Shown here in pieces: positions 10,055 through 18,039 of a stretch of 31,967 nucleotides of DNA. Origin of the DNA: Chara braunii (lineage: Eukaryota; Streptophyta; Charophyceae; Charales; Characeae). A model generated the notes under the pieces. It had not been told where the DNA came from. It did no database searches and saw only the letters and a list, made by a program, of their open reading frames with translations. The DNA is taken from NCBI GenBank assembly GCA_003427395.1, contig BFEA01000063.1:1299531-1331497 (forward strand). The letters run 5' to 3'. Made by a program: the position numbers and the translations under genes. Position 1 is the first letter of the stretch; every line of letters starts with the position of its first letter.

Positions 10055-10660
10055 TAATCCTCAATTTGCTCCCCCGCGGAAACCATCCGACAGAAGGAGC
10101 GGTCTAGGACTGAGGCAGTGTAGCCCGACAACCATACTCGAGAATCGATCTGTCAGCCTCATTCTCCTTAGCCCTGAGGAATGGACACGTCACCCTGGTT
10201 CACTGCGGGGTCTATCTGTCCGCATGAAGATACTATCAATAGGAAAATATACTGAAAGTATTTTCGTAAGTTCGGGCCACTCAGATATCTCCCTTCGCGT
10301 CCCCTCCATTGGCATATCAGGAGCAGAGCAAATACCTCTCACACAGGAGGTGCCCACTACGATGGTCCGCCAACTGGATCGTGTGTTTGGGGCAACTTTC
10401 GGTCTCGATACAGCGATAACGACCGTACGGCGTACGCTGTGGTCAGGTGAAAAAGTTGAAGTCTCCTGCCGTCCTCGCATCGATCTTCATCAACCACAGC
10501 CAGCGTAAGACGCGAACAGACGGGTTAGGCAGCGAGCCAGCCAGCAGGTCCTCCGGGGAACCAACTGGTTCATGGGTGAGAACCAACGGTCCAACGAAGA
10601 ACCAAATCGATACGAGGCCAAATCAGCCGATCCGCGTAAATCGGTCACCAGAGGGTTGGT
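10055..10660. other. No gene recognised; possible family A relic at 10352-10445
   Basis: The region around CGATACAGCGATAACGACCG resembles the internal part of the family A subfamily seen at 8146 and 10929. A 168-codon open frame (10002-10508) starts inside the GT tract and is not a credible gene. Confidence 0.35.
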
Positions 10661-10832
10661 TTTTCTTTTTTTTTCTTTTTTTTTTTGTAACCAGAGATAT
10701 TCTTTTTTTTCGTAACCAGAGATTTTCCTTTCCTTTTTCATTTTGTAACCAGAGATTTTCCTTCTTTTTTTTTATTTTTTATAACCAGAGATTTTCCTTC
10801 TTTTTTTTTTGTAACCAGAGACTTTCCTTCGG
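10660..10832. repeat. Tandem array of GTAACCAGAGATTTTCC units with T-rich spacers
   Basis: Five units near 10687, 10712, 10745, 10781 and 10811 read (G/A)TAACCAGAGA(T/C).TTCC-like, separated by T-rich runs of 10-20 bp. Confidence 0.85.
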
Positions 10833-10928
10833 TTAACAGTCGACTAACAATATTCCGGATTCTCAAGCCCGACTGACCACACCAATCCGATGGCCAGGTC
10901 GCATTGCCAACTATACACACTCGCTCCC

Positions 10929-11029
10929 CACCGTCTTCTCCCGAACAGAAGTTCTGTCATTATCGCCGTATCGAGACTGAAAGTTGGCCCAAATACAGGC
11001 ACAGTGATCGTACTCGGAGAACGACGGCA
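10929..11029. mobile_element. MITE family A, diverged copy
   Basis: CACCGTCTTCTCCCGAACAG at the left and CTCGGAGAACGACGGCAG at the right are inverted counterparts. The internal GTCATTATCGCCGTAT, GACTGAAAGTTGGCCC and AAATACAG blocks match family A subfamily members at 8146 and 17384. The expected TA flanks are CA here. Confidence 0.55.
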
Positions 11030-11094
11030 GCATTAGCATTTTCAGACGGCAGCGTCTAATGCACAATCGAGACGCGATCACCGCAAATGATCTC

Positions 11095-11193
11095 GTGCCG
11101 TACCATTCTCGATTTATGCCTGTCGTCCTTGCCCTGCAGGGGCCATGCTAATCTTCTCATTATCGTTCTATTTTTAACGGATGTCCGAATGAC
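11095..11193 (-). pseudogene. U6 snRNA-like sequence, probably a pseudogene
   Basis: Read on the minus strand from 11193, the sequence has a TTCGGACATCCG start and a GTTAAAAATAGAACGATA segment. It then has GAGAAGATTAGCATGGCCCC, AAGGACGACAGGCATAAATC and GAGAATGGT. This follows the order and spacing of U6 spliceosomal RNA, including the AGC catalytic triad in TTAGCATGG. Damage is visible. The invariant ACAGAGA box, which pairs with the 5' splice site, reads AATGAGA here, the segment after GCCCCTGC carries an insertion, and no terminal T-run (Pol III terminator) follows. Upstream on minus I see neither a plant-type USE nor a TATA box about 30 bp before the start. It lies inside the presumed first intron of the BTPC gene, on the same strand. 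A retroposed or decayed copy is the best reading. Confidence 0.8.
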
Positions 11194-11469
11194 ATCACGT
11201 GCAGTACAGCAAACCGACCAAGCAGAAAATGCAGATACACAATTATTACTGTAGTAGTATATCGTTATCAACCCTCGACGAGATCCTCTCAGCTCTGCAC
11301 ACTTCACGAGGAAGTTCCACAACTCTGAACACATCTCACAGAAGGGATGCCGTTGTGAACTCCGTTCCGTTAGACTCTTCCCCTTCATGGAGTTTCCCCT
11401 GCATGTTTTAACCCCACGTGCGTGCGATTACCTTCTACCACCGGATACAACGTTGATGTATTTAAACTA

Positions 11470-11715
11470 AATAATTCCCCAAGTAAAGCTATAGTGACCC
11501 TACGTCGTATTCGGGGGAAGAACGTAGCCTTTCGATTGATGGCGATCATTGGTGGGTGGGGGATGTATTCTGGGGAAGAAGGCAGTATTTCAATAGCATT
11601 CGTTGTTGGTGGGTGGGGGACGTATTCGGGGGAAGAAGGTAGTATTTTGATAGGGAATACCCCAAACACAGCTATAGTGACCCTACCCTACGTTGTATTC
11701 AGGGGAAGAAGATAC
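11470..11715. repeat. Cluster of family A right-end fragments
   Basis: GTATTCGGGGGAAGA or close variants occur at about 11509, 11567, 11621 and 11694. Two are preceded by AGCTATAGTGACCCTACG-type sequence, like the right half of family A copy 3. GGTGGGTGGGGGA.GTATTC is duplicated at about 11550-11575 and 11608-11632. Confidence 0.6.
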
Positions 11716-12131
11716 GCGTCCCTCGAGTTTTACAACTCGGATATATGAATGGCGATGCCATTGTGAACCTCGGTTCCATTACGAGAGAGAGTTGGTCCTG
11801 CGCCATCGCCATTATGAACCTCGTTTCCATTATAGACTGCACCTTGACGAGAGAGTTGGCCCTGTGCATTTTGACCCTACGTGCGATTGACCTTTCGATG
11901 GCGTTCGGTGGTGCTGCTACCTGTAACCAGAACTCCAAAAGAAAAGAAAGAAAAAAAACACTACGCCGACGTAACGACGTGCGATCGATCCCTAAAACTA
12001 AGTGTTTACAGGGAAGTCCTCATTGAAAACAAACATCTCGGAGTCCATTCTTTTTGCCGAGATACAGCCATCGATATCGACGAACCGGTAACCAGACTCT
12101 ACAACCTGCAAAACCACCAGAAGCACTTCAC

Positions 12132-12140
12132 TATAAATAG
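12132..12140 (+). promoter_or_regulatory. TATAAATAG, possible TATA box
   Basis: CTATAAATAGAGG is a textbook plant TATA context, but no gene starts recognisably downstream. A second TATAAATAG is in the loop of element E. Treat as a motif only. Confidence 0.2.
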
Positions 12141-12189
12141 AGGCTATCTTCGTCGCAAAAGAGAGGAATGCCGCACCAAATGGGAGTAG

Positions 12190-12678
12190 GCAACACGATC
12201 TTACGGCATATACATGCGTATTTATTAATACCGCATAACTCCTGCCTCCTGCATATCAATATCGTCGTAGCGAACTGCATGCCGAACACCAGGCAGAGAG
12301 AGAAAAGAGACCATTAAGCGAGGGGCTGTGACAGCCTTTCTAACAAGTCTCACCGGCTCATCAGGGCGCTGAACCCTTTACACGACAAACTACCCAGATC
12401 TCCTCCCTGTCCCCTAATACCTCCACCGCGTTTGCAAACCAACCCCAATACCAATCAAATTAACGCAGAAGTACAGATCGTAAAAATGTGCGATAAGAGG
12501 CATGCAGTGGGCGACAAATCGACATCGTAAACGACAATTACATCTCGAGCGACAACTACATCGTTCATGATACGTAAACAAAAAAATCACAAGTACAGTA
12601 GCGAAAGCTCGTCGCGTTCGATCCAGTGATGATCGGTAACTGTGGTATGGAGAACCGACGAGGGGTGTCCAGCTAACA
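12190..12678. other. No gene recognised
   Basis: No domain, repeat match or RNA was identified in this stretch. Confidence 0.4.
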
Positions 12679-12877
12679 CGCCAACGATGTGCTGTCCAGC
12701 AGTTCTTTCGACCCGTGAGACAATCGAAACAAGGAATCACATAGTCGTGGAACGAGAGAGAAAGAGAAGACCTAGGAGGGATGTCAAGTTCAGACGCCAA
12801 CTACGTGCTGTGCAACAACAGTTCTTCCGACATGTGAGAGACAATCCGGACAAGGGATACACGAACAGAACAGAGAG

Positions 12878-12942
<65 letters not shown>

Positions 12943-12947
12943 GAGAC

Positions 12948-13014
<67 letters not shown>
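12679..13014. repeat. ~115-bp tandem duplication leading into a 133-bp (GA)n tract
   Basis: 12679-12770 and 12794-12885 are diverged direct copies (ACGCCAAC..., GTGCTGT, CAGTTCTT.CGAC, GTGAGA, ACAATC). Each ends in a GAGAGA stretch. After the second copy it expands into a GA tract from 12881 to 13013 with a few GACAGA interruptions. The long arginine/glutamate and serine/leucine open frames are read-throughs of this microsatellite. Confidence 0.9.
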
Positions 13015-13015
<1 letters not shown>

Positions 13016-13509
13016 CTGCCAGGTTACCAAAACGTGCGTGCATCAGAGGGAGGAAGGTTGGAGCAGTGAAGAAGAGAGAGGGCGACAGAGGAGCCCAAGG
13101 CGCAGGAAACCGTCGGTGGCATACAATCTGCAACGCACGAGCGAAAGCAAGATGAAGGGTAGAGGAAAGGAGGGGAACAGGGTGACGACTTCGCGCGAAA
13201 GGAAGAAGCAGCAGAGAAACAAAAACCAGTGCAGACGGAGACATCGCGGGTAAGAGGTGCAGAAAACCGAGAGAAGAGTGATGAGTTGAGGGAGGGAGGG
13301 AGGGAGGGTGGGAGAAGAGGATAGGCCGACAAAGCGAGTTGAAAGGAACGCAGTTCCTGCCGTAACTTACATCTTGCCAGGGTGCAATTGACTTGACCAT
13401 GCCAGGGAGCAGTTGACTTGACCACACCCCTTGGACAGGAACTAAGCAGTTTTGAAGAGTATTCGTAAGCTTTAGTCGTCAAAAAAAGTATGCTGAAAAT
13501 GTGAGCAAG
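13015..13509. other. No gene recognised; GGGA tract
   Basis: Purine-rich on plus, with a (GGGA)n stretch at 13289-13313 and a 25-bp direct repeat around CAGTTGACTTGACCA-type sequence at about 13383-13423. In the orientation of the BTPC gene this is presumed intron 1. Confidence 0.4.
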
Positions 13510-13793
13510 CTATCCTCTTCCCCGCAGCACAGCTCACAGTCATCATGACTGTAACGGACCGGAATCGGAAAGACAGCTTGCATATTTTCCCGATCAGGGT
13601 GCGCTCTAATCGGAGGGGGAAGGTGGTATAATTATAATTTCCTAAGCACGTACGATAGTGAGAGTGTCATATCACGATCGTCTTTCCGCCAACACAAAGC
13701 ACCCTCATGACGACTGCATCGGAGCGGGAAAGAAACTTGAATACATTCACAATCAAGATGCCTTTTGCCTTGTATTCGGGGGAAAAAGGTACC
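13510..13793. mobile_element. Two adjacent diverged MITE family A copies
   Basis: 13510-13627 starts CTATCCTCTTCCCCGCAGCA, contains GACCGGAATCGG and AGCTTGCATA in the same places as copy 1, and ends GGAGGGGGAAGGTGGTA. TA flanks are present on both sides. 13674-13793 starts GATCGTCTTTCCGCCAACAC, contains GCACCCTCATGACGA and AATACATTCA, and ends GTATTCGGGGGAAAAAGGTA. The second lies immediately downstream of the BTPC donor site. Confidence 0.65.
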
Positions 13794-13828
13794 CCTCGGT
13801 CTTGATGGGGATGGGGATGATGACATAC

Positions 13829-13990
13829 CTGCGCTAGGACACGTATACGGTCGACTTTGGCCATGAACTCTTCACCGACCTCCGACCTGAGACATTCATC
13901 TAGCAATGACCCCAATAATCGGCAGTCATCGTCAAAGGCTTGGAAGGAGATATCCTCTGCGATCTCGTCCAGGTCCGCCATATCCGACAT
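13829..13990 (-). CDS. PPC4-like: Bacterial-type phosphoenolpyruvate carboxylase (BTPC, PPC4-like), first coding exon
   Basis: The 54-codon exon starts at ATG 13990 and reads MSDMADLDEIAEDISFQAF..., then CRLLGSLLDECL, EVGEEFM and RIRVLAQ. This is the N-terminus typical of plant bacterial-type PEP carboxylases (from memory, Arabidopsis PPC4 has closely similar IAEEISFQSF, DDCKLLGSL and RILAQ segments). PEPC carboxylates PEP with bicarbonate to oxaloacetate. BTPC lacks the N-terminal phosphorylation serine of plant-type PEPC and acts in a hetero-complex with it. The exon ends exactly after codon CAG with a consensus donor, CAG|GTATGT (donor at 13828-13823), so splicing is in phase 0. It is intact, with no stop or frameshift. 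The first ATG is chosen because a G sits at -3. A second in-frame ATG follows three codons later. No later exon (for example one coding the HPT motif region) was recognised on the minus strand to position 1, so the gene is partial here. Confidence 0.85.
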
Positions 13991-14300
13991 TGCGAGTAGC
14001 TTGTGGAATTCAAACTCCTGTCACTTCTCCTCTTTCCCTCTCCTCTCAACTTCTCCCTCCCTCCCGTCACCTCCTACTCCTCCTCCTTTCCCTCACTCTG
14101 CCCAATTTCACGCCCAATGCACGCAAGCCCTCACTGCCCAATGCACGCAAGCCCTCACTGCCCAATGCACTCAAGCAATCAAGTCAAGCACTCGCCCATG
14201 CACTTTCCTCCTCTACAACCTCCCAATCCCTCGACGAACCACCACCTCAAGTAATCACTCTTCTTCTCTGTACCGCGCCCAATCACTCCGTCGTCGCCTC
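13991..14300 (-). promoter_or_regulatory. Leader and possible CCAAT-box promoter of the BTPC gene
   Basis: Next to the start codon, 14020-14100 is almost pure pyrimidine on plus (GA-rich in the gene's sense), like many plant 5' leaders. From 14101 to 14283 there are six CCAAT pentamers in plus orientation (14102, 14114, 14138, 14162, about 14222 and 14280). Three of them sit inside a 24-bp tandem repeat. In the gene's sense these are ATTGG motifs 110-290 bp upstream of the ATG, a position usual for NF-Y sites. No clear TATA box was found. Promoter function is inference. Confidence 0.4.
14112..14176. repeat. 24-bp tandem repeat upstream of the BTPC start
   Basis: Two full units and a partial third, each GCCCAATGCACGCAAGCCC followed by TCACT, start at 14112, 14136 and 14160. 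Each contains a CCAAT pentamer. Confidence 0.9.
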
Positions 14301-15142
14301 GACAGCGCAGCGAAACGAAGAGAAAAGACTCCCGAATTACCAAAACAGCCGATCTGGTTTTTTTAATCACTCAACCGAGAATCGCTTACGCTTGTCAGTC
14401 AATTGCTAAATCGATCAGATAATCGAGATCGTCCTCCCCGTCTCTTCAGTTACGCCGCTGCCTGCCTCCACCCTCCCACTGCTCTCCTACGCCGATCAAT
14501 CCCGCCCTCACACGAGCCCAGTCGAAGCGACTCGTGATTTAGGGCGTACTCGCACCAGGACTCCTTCGACTGACTGCGCACAGGACGTAAAATTTCGGTC
14601 AGCTACCTCCAGGTCTGGCCGAGACGAGCTGGTACGAGCATGGCCATACACTACACTATAGCTTTCTCTGGTAAACAGTAGAAGTTAATCGCTCCCTATC
14701 CCACGCGAACTCCCCACTCCCCGGATGTCAACCTCAGCAGAAGCAGAGAGCTGCGATCCGCCAGCGGCACACCGTTGCCAACACCACCTGCAACAAAAAG
14801 ACACTGAGGACGTGCTGTGCACCGTGCCGACAAGAGCAGATGACGTCTCTGTTTATTGCGCGCGCGGGCATCCCACACAGGCCGTCCGCGCCGAAAAAGA
14901 AGCCTACCTGCCCCGCCGGCGGAACACAGCGCCAGGAGCAATAGTTCTTCCGCTACACTCGCCGCTACAACAACCAACAACACAACTACGTAGCCTTCGA
15001 GATTGTTCAGGGCACCACGTTTTATTCCATATTCCAAAACAACCTCACAGCGAGACCGCGCCAATAGCGCCGCGGTAGGCCAAGGCCAGCAAGTTCGCGC
15101 GCCAAAGAGCAAGAGCATTTTCGCGTTCCCAAACTCGAACAC
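14301..15142. other. GC-rich upstream region, no gene recognised
   Basis: Open frames exist on both strands (14725-15078 plus; 14696-15175 minus) but neither shows a known domain. A hairpin CACGAG...AGTCG/CGACT...CTCGTG lies at 14513-14536. AGGGCGTACTCGCACCAGG at 14541-14559 resembles a family D terminal repeat. The higher GC content could mean the promoter region of the BTPC gene or a divergent transcript. Confidence 0.35.
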
Positions 15143-15297
15143 AGGGCCTCGCTCCACCAGTCTCGAAATGTGCAAAATGCGACTGAATCCTGCGCTAAAA
15201 CTTGGAAGGATACTTTGCCATATTTTTTCACTTTTATTTTCTTAATTGCCATATTTTTTGTCTTTTCTGCGTGTCGGTACTGGTGGGGCGAGGCCCA
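15143..15297. mobile_element. MITE family C, copy 2
   Basis: GGGCCTCGCTCCACCAGT at 15144-15161 is the inverted counterpart of ACTGGTGGGGCGAGGCCC ending at 15296. On minus, the interior carries the family block ending GATTCAGTCGCATTTTGCAC. TTGCCATATTTTTT is duplicated inside (about 15218 and 15246). Confidence 0.75.
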
Positions 15298-15439
15298 CAT
15301 GTTGGGTGCGAAATGTCCTCTGCGCGACCGGTAGGCCGCCACGTATGCGCGCCAAAAAGCGTCGAGTTCCGAAAACTGGAGCTGGAGCACGGACACCTCT
15401 CACGGCCGACCACACCAGTCAGAAAATCAACCATTTTCC

Positions 15440-15456
15440 CAAAAAAAAAAAAAAAA
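15440..15456. repeat. Poly(A) run
   Basis: About 17 consecutive A flanked on both sides by AATCAACCA, a small direct repeat consistent with an A-tail insertion remnant. Confidence 0.5.
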
Positions 15457-15496
15457 AATCAACCACACCGCGGAACTTCGGGCACCTGGGGGCAAC

Positions 15497-15875
15497 GTCC
15501 CACTGGCAAAGAGGATTGGATTAAGCTTGAATCTGGACGTCTTTTGCGAACAAATGCAGAAAAACAGTCCAATCTCGATTCTCTGCATCTTTCCACGGGC
15601 ACGTCATGAGGGACCTACGGTAGCCCCGGGTTCGTACCCGACTTGAGGAGGTTTAGTTCAAACCAATTCTCTTTGCTACCGTCTTCCCCCGAACACAACG
15701 CACCCTAATTTTGGCTGTAAGTGGCCGGAAATATAGCTTGTATACATTCATTTTTAGGGTGCGTTATGTTCGGGGGAAGACTGTAGTGGGACCTACAGTA
15801 GCTCCGGTTCGTGCCCGATTTTATTTTTGTTTTCAGAAAGGTTTGTGCCCGACTTGAGGACGTTTAGGGCCAGAT
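15497..15875. mobile_element. MITE family B, copy 2, interrupted by a MITE family A insertion
   Basis: The left end GTCCCACTGGCAAAGAGGATT at 15497-15517, with GGATTAAGCTTGAATCTGGA, matches the intact B copy at 16121. The family B right terminus AATTCTCTTTGCTAGTGGG is present but split after TTGCTA by the 111-bp family A element at 15676-15786. A direct repeat (GGGACCTAC.GTAGC, GGTTCGT.CCCGA, CTTGAGGA.GTTTAG) at 15612-15656 and 15788-15868 surrounds the junction. Confidence 0.6.
15676..15786. mobile_element. MITE family A, copy 2 (nested)
   Basis: CTACCGTCTTCCCCCGAACA at the left and TTCGGGGGAAGACTGTAG at the right. It is 111 bp, nearly identical to copy 1 at 6559 (GACCGGAAATATAGC is replaced by GGCCGGAAATATAGC, with few other changes). 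The insertion point within a family B terminus gives a direct view of the TA target duplication. Confidence 0.9.
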
Positions 15876-16120
15876 CCCACTAGCCCCTATTGTTCATTTC
15901 TGACCGTTGATCTTCGTAATCGAGGGTGAAAAATAAATAATTCAGGGTAGTGAGATCTGACCCTTAGTTCTGGTTTCGAATATTCATGGGTCCCTGCCAT
16001 CCGATCTCAAAATCTAACGGCCACAGATGGGACCACGTCCAAAAATTCTGTACACCAGAGCTAAACCAGAGGTAAACCTCCCCAAGTGGTGCGTCGGCCC
16101 ACGGCCGGGGGCTACCGGTA
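15876..16120. other. No gene recognised
   Basis: Nothing beyond short fragments flanking the next MITE. Confidence 0.4.
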
Positions 16121-16280
16121 GGTCCTACTAGCATAGCAAAGAGAATTGGATTGAGCGCGTGAATCCGGACGAGGATGACGGAAAGATGCAGGAAATCGAC
16201 ATTCAACTGCTTTTCAGCATCTCGTCGTAAAACACGTCCACATTCGGGAGCTTAATCCAATCCTCTTTGCTAGTGGGACC
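16121..16280. mobile_element. MITE family B, copy 3 (most complete)
   Basis: GGTCCTACTAGCATAGCAAA, followed by GAGAATTGGATTGAGC, is the inverted counterpart of GCTTAATCCAATCCTCTTTG, followed by CTAGTGGGACC at 16244-16280. The interior contains GATGCAGGAAATCGACATTC. About 160 bp with ~40-bp inverted ends and no coding capacity. Confidence 0.8.
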
Positions 16281-16310
16281 TCGCCCCGGGCCGAGGTTAC
16301 CAAAAGAGGA

Positions 16311-16462
16311 TTGGAGTTGAAAAAAAAAAAAAAAAAAAAAAAAGAGGATTGGAGTAGGCGCCCGAATCTGGATCGAATTTGACAGAGATGCAGAAAAAAC
16401 AGCTCACTTCTGCACGTGCTGATAAAAACACGTCCCGATTCAGGCGTTGAATGCAATCCTCA
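16311..16462. mobile_element. MITE family B, copy 4 with poly(A) interruption
   Basis: AAAAGAGGATTGGAGT occurs at the left end and again after a run of about 24 A (16320-16343). The right side CGTCCCGATTCAGGCGTTGA, then ATGCAATCCTC, is the inverted counterpart of GAGGATTGGAGTAGGCGCCC, followed by GAATCTGGA. Confidence 0.65.
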
Positions 16463-16569
16463 TACTTCACGTCCTTGTCGACTTCGACTGCAAGTGTTTG
16501 GTCTGTCGAATACATTTAGCACGTGGCTATTGTCGGAATAGAAAAATAAAAATAAAAAAGGAACACACA

Positions 16570-16745
16570 TTCGGTACCCATGTGGCCGAATTACACACCC
16601 ATGAACTGTTCATGATCGACTGTGGGATCCTGCCCATGAGCTCGATCGCCCCTGAGTTTGAATCCTGTCTGAACGGGACGAATGACATTCTGAAAGGTAC
16701 CTTGGGCCGGTCAGGTCGATGATGAATGATTATATTCCTCAAAAA
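16570..16745 (+). mobile_element. tRNA-derived SINE, copy 3
   Basis: ACACCCATGAACTGTTCATG, a B-box-like GAGTTTGAATCC at about 16655-16667, and the body TACCTTGGGCCGGTCAGGTC followed by GATGATGAATG follow the order of SINE copy 1, with an extra ~35 bp before the B-box. The A-box is degenerate. Confidence 0.5.
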
Positions 16746-16765
16746 GAAAGAACATGCTGAACATA

Positions 16766-16891
16766 AGGCCTCACTCCAATCCAATACTCTGCACATGCAG
16801 AAAATACAAAAAATATGGCAATGTACCCTTCCGCGTTCTAGGGGAAAATTCAGTGTCATTTGCACATTTGGAGAGTACTGGAGCGAGGTCC
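16766..16891. mobile_element. MITE family C, copy 3
   Basis: AGGCCTCACTCCAATCCAAT at the left is the inverted counterpart of GAGTACTGGAGCGAGGTCCA at the right. TA dinucleotides lie near both outer edges. The interior GTTCTAGGGGAAAATTCAG matches copy 1. Confidence 0.7.
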
Positions 16892-17383
16892 ATACTCGTA
16901 CTGGTAACTTTCCCAGCCCAAATGTGACCCCAACGACGGCCAGACTTCATCTATCGTACTGCAACCACGGCCAGAAATTATTAGTGAAAAAAACCCTAAT
17001 GTGAGAGGATGCCTTCAGTTCTAGAGAAAGACGTGAAGTGTAATTGCCCTGAACAGCCAGCAAAGCTGGCCGAGAGGGGAGCATCGCCTCTCCAGCCCAT
17101 GCGAGTGCACGAAAAATTGTCATCTGCTGGGACCATGACCATCCGTCAGTCAGACAAAAAATTCCCGTGGTCAGAAGACCTGGACACAATCAGATGGGCC
17201 TCATACTCCGCCATACGACCTACAAACCTGCGGGCACTGAAGTGGCAGATCGTCCACAGGTGTCCTCCTAACCCAGACTGGATTGTGTCTAGAACAAATT
17301 TGGAAGACCGGGGTGTGCTGTCTCGACTCTGCACCTGCTGCAGTGGGCCCTCCCCCAAGAAATGAGCTACACTCGAACACTGC
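16892..17383. other. No gene recognised; small hairpins
   Basis: GCCAGCAAAGCTGGC at 17055-17069 and GAGAGGGGAGCATCGCCTCTC at 17072-17092 are local hairpins. A 118-codon open frame (17009-17365) with a cysteine-rich tail shows no family I recognise. Confidence 0.35.
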
Positions 17384-17494
17384 CTACAGTCTTCCCCTGA
17401 ATACAACGCAAAGTCATTATAACTGAATTTGGTGTATCTTTCAGTCTAAATTCAGCTATAATGACCGTGCGTTGTATTCGGGGGAAGACTGTAG
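17384..17494. mobile_element. MITE family A, copy 3
   Basis: CTACAGTCTTCCCCTGAATA at the left and GTATTCGGGGGAAGACTGTA at the right, 111 bp, TA-flanked. The interior differs from copies 1-2 (AGTCATTATAACTGAATTTG; AAATTCAGCTATAATGACCG), making a longer, almost complete palindrome and defining a second subfamily. Confidence 0.85.
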
Positions 17495-17593
17495 TGGGCT
17501 GCACCATGGTCGCTCATCTCTGGCAATGGTCGCGGCCGTTAATGCGTCGTGACTTTCAGGGGTCGGGCAAGCCAACGTCCGGTCGTTTGTTTA

Positions 17594-17650
17594 AAAAAAA
17601 AAAGAAAAAAAAAGAAAAAAGAAAAAAAAAAAGAAAGCACGAATCTCTCC

Positions 17651-17701
<51 letters not shown>

Positions 17702-17795
17702 CCAGACATGCACAGAAGACAAAAATCATCACGGTGCATCTTTCCATGTTCGCAGGGAAGATTCACTCTCGTTTTGCACATTTGAGCAGCCGCTG

Positions 17796-17866
<71 letters not shown>

Positions 17867-17884
17867 NNNNNNNNNNNNNNNNNN

Positions 17885-17927
<43 letters not shown>

Positions 17928-17930
17928 TTT
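17594..17930. repeat. Microsatellite cluster (A-rich, GA, CT, CA) with an assembly gap
   Basis: An A-rich tract at 17594-17636, (GA)n at 17655-17698, (CT)n at 17799-17866, 18 N at 17867-17884, then (CA)n at 17885-17926. The arms sit around a partial family C element (17704-17795). Confidence 0.95.
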
Positions 17931-18016
17931 CAAACTTGAAAAAATGAGAAAGAATCAACGCGCGTTTTTGTAGAAGATTCATTCTCATTTTGCACATGGG
18001 GAGCAGCGGCAGAGCG
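17704..18016 (+). mobile_element. Two partial MITE family C copies around the gap
   Basis: 17704-17795 contains ACATGCACAGAAGACAAAAA, CATGTTCGCAGGGAAGATTC, ACTCTCGTTTTGCACATTTG. 17950-18016 contains GAAGATTCATTCTCATTTTG, CACATGGGGAGCAGCGGCAG. The outer terminal repeats are missing. Confidence 0.55.
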
Positions 18017-18039
18017 TCTGCTTCTATCTCGATGCGGGA

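Noticed and set aside
9755-10508. Long Ser/Leu- and Val/Cys-rich open frames
   Set aside because: They are translations of TC and GT microsatellites, which are open in several frames on both strands.
12642-13427. Arg/Glu-rich (plus) and Ser/Leu-rich (minus) proteins of ~200 residues
   Set aside because: Most of the length is the (GA)n tract; the flanks show no family signature.
13857-14409. Plus-strand open frames of 167-169 codons
   Set aside because: They are antisense to the BTPC exon and its CT-rich leader.
14696-15175. 159-codon minus-strand open frame upstream of BTPC
   Set aside because: GC-rich chance frame. It overlaps a MITE end, shows no domain, and a 117-codon frame is open on the other strand.
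17009-17365. 118-codon frame with cysteine-rich end, considered as an exon
   Set aside because: No recognised zinc-motif spacing or splice context, and it lies between MITEs.
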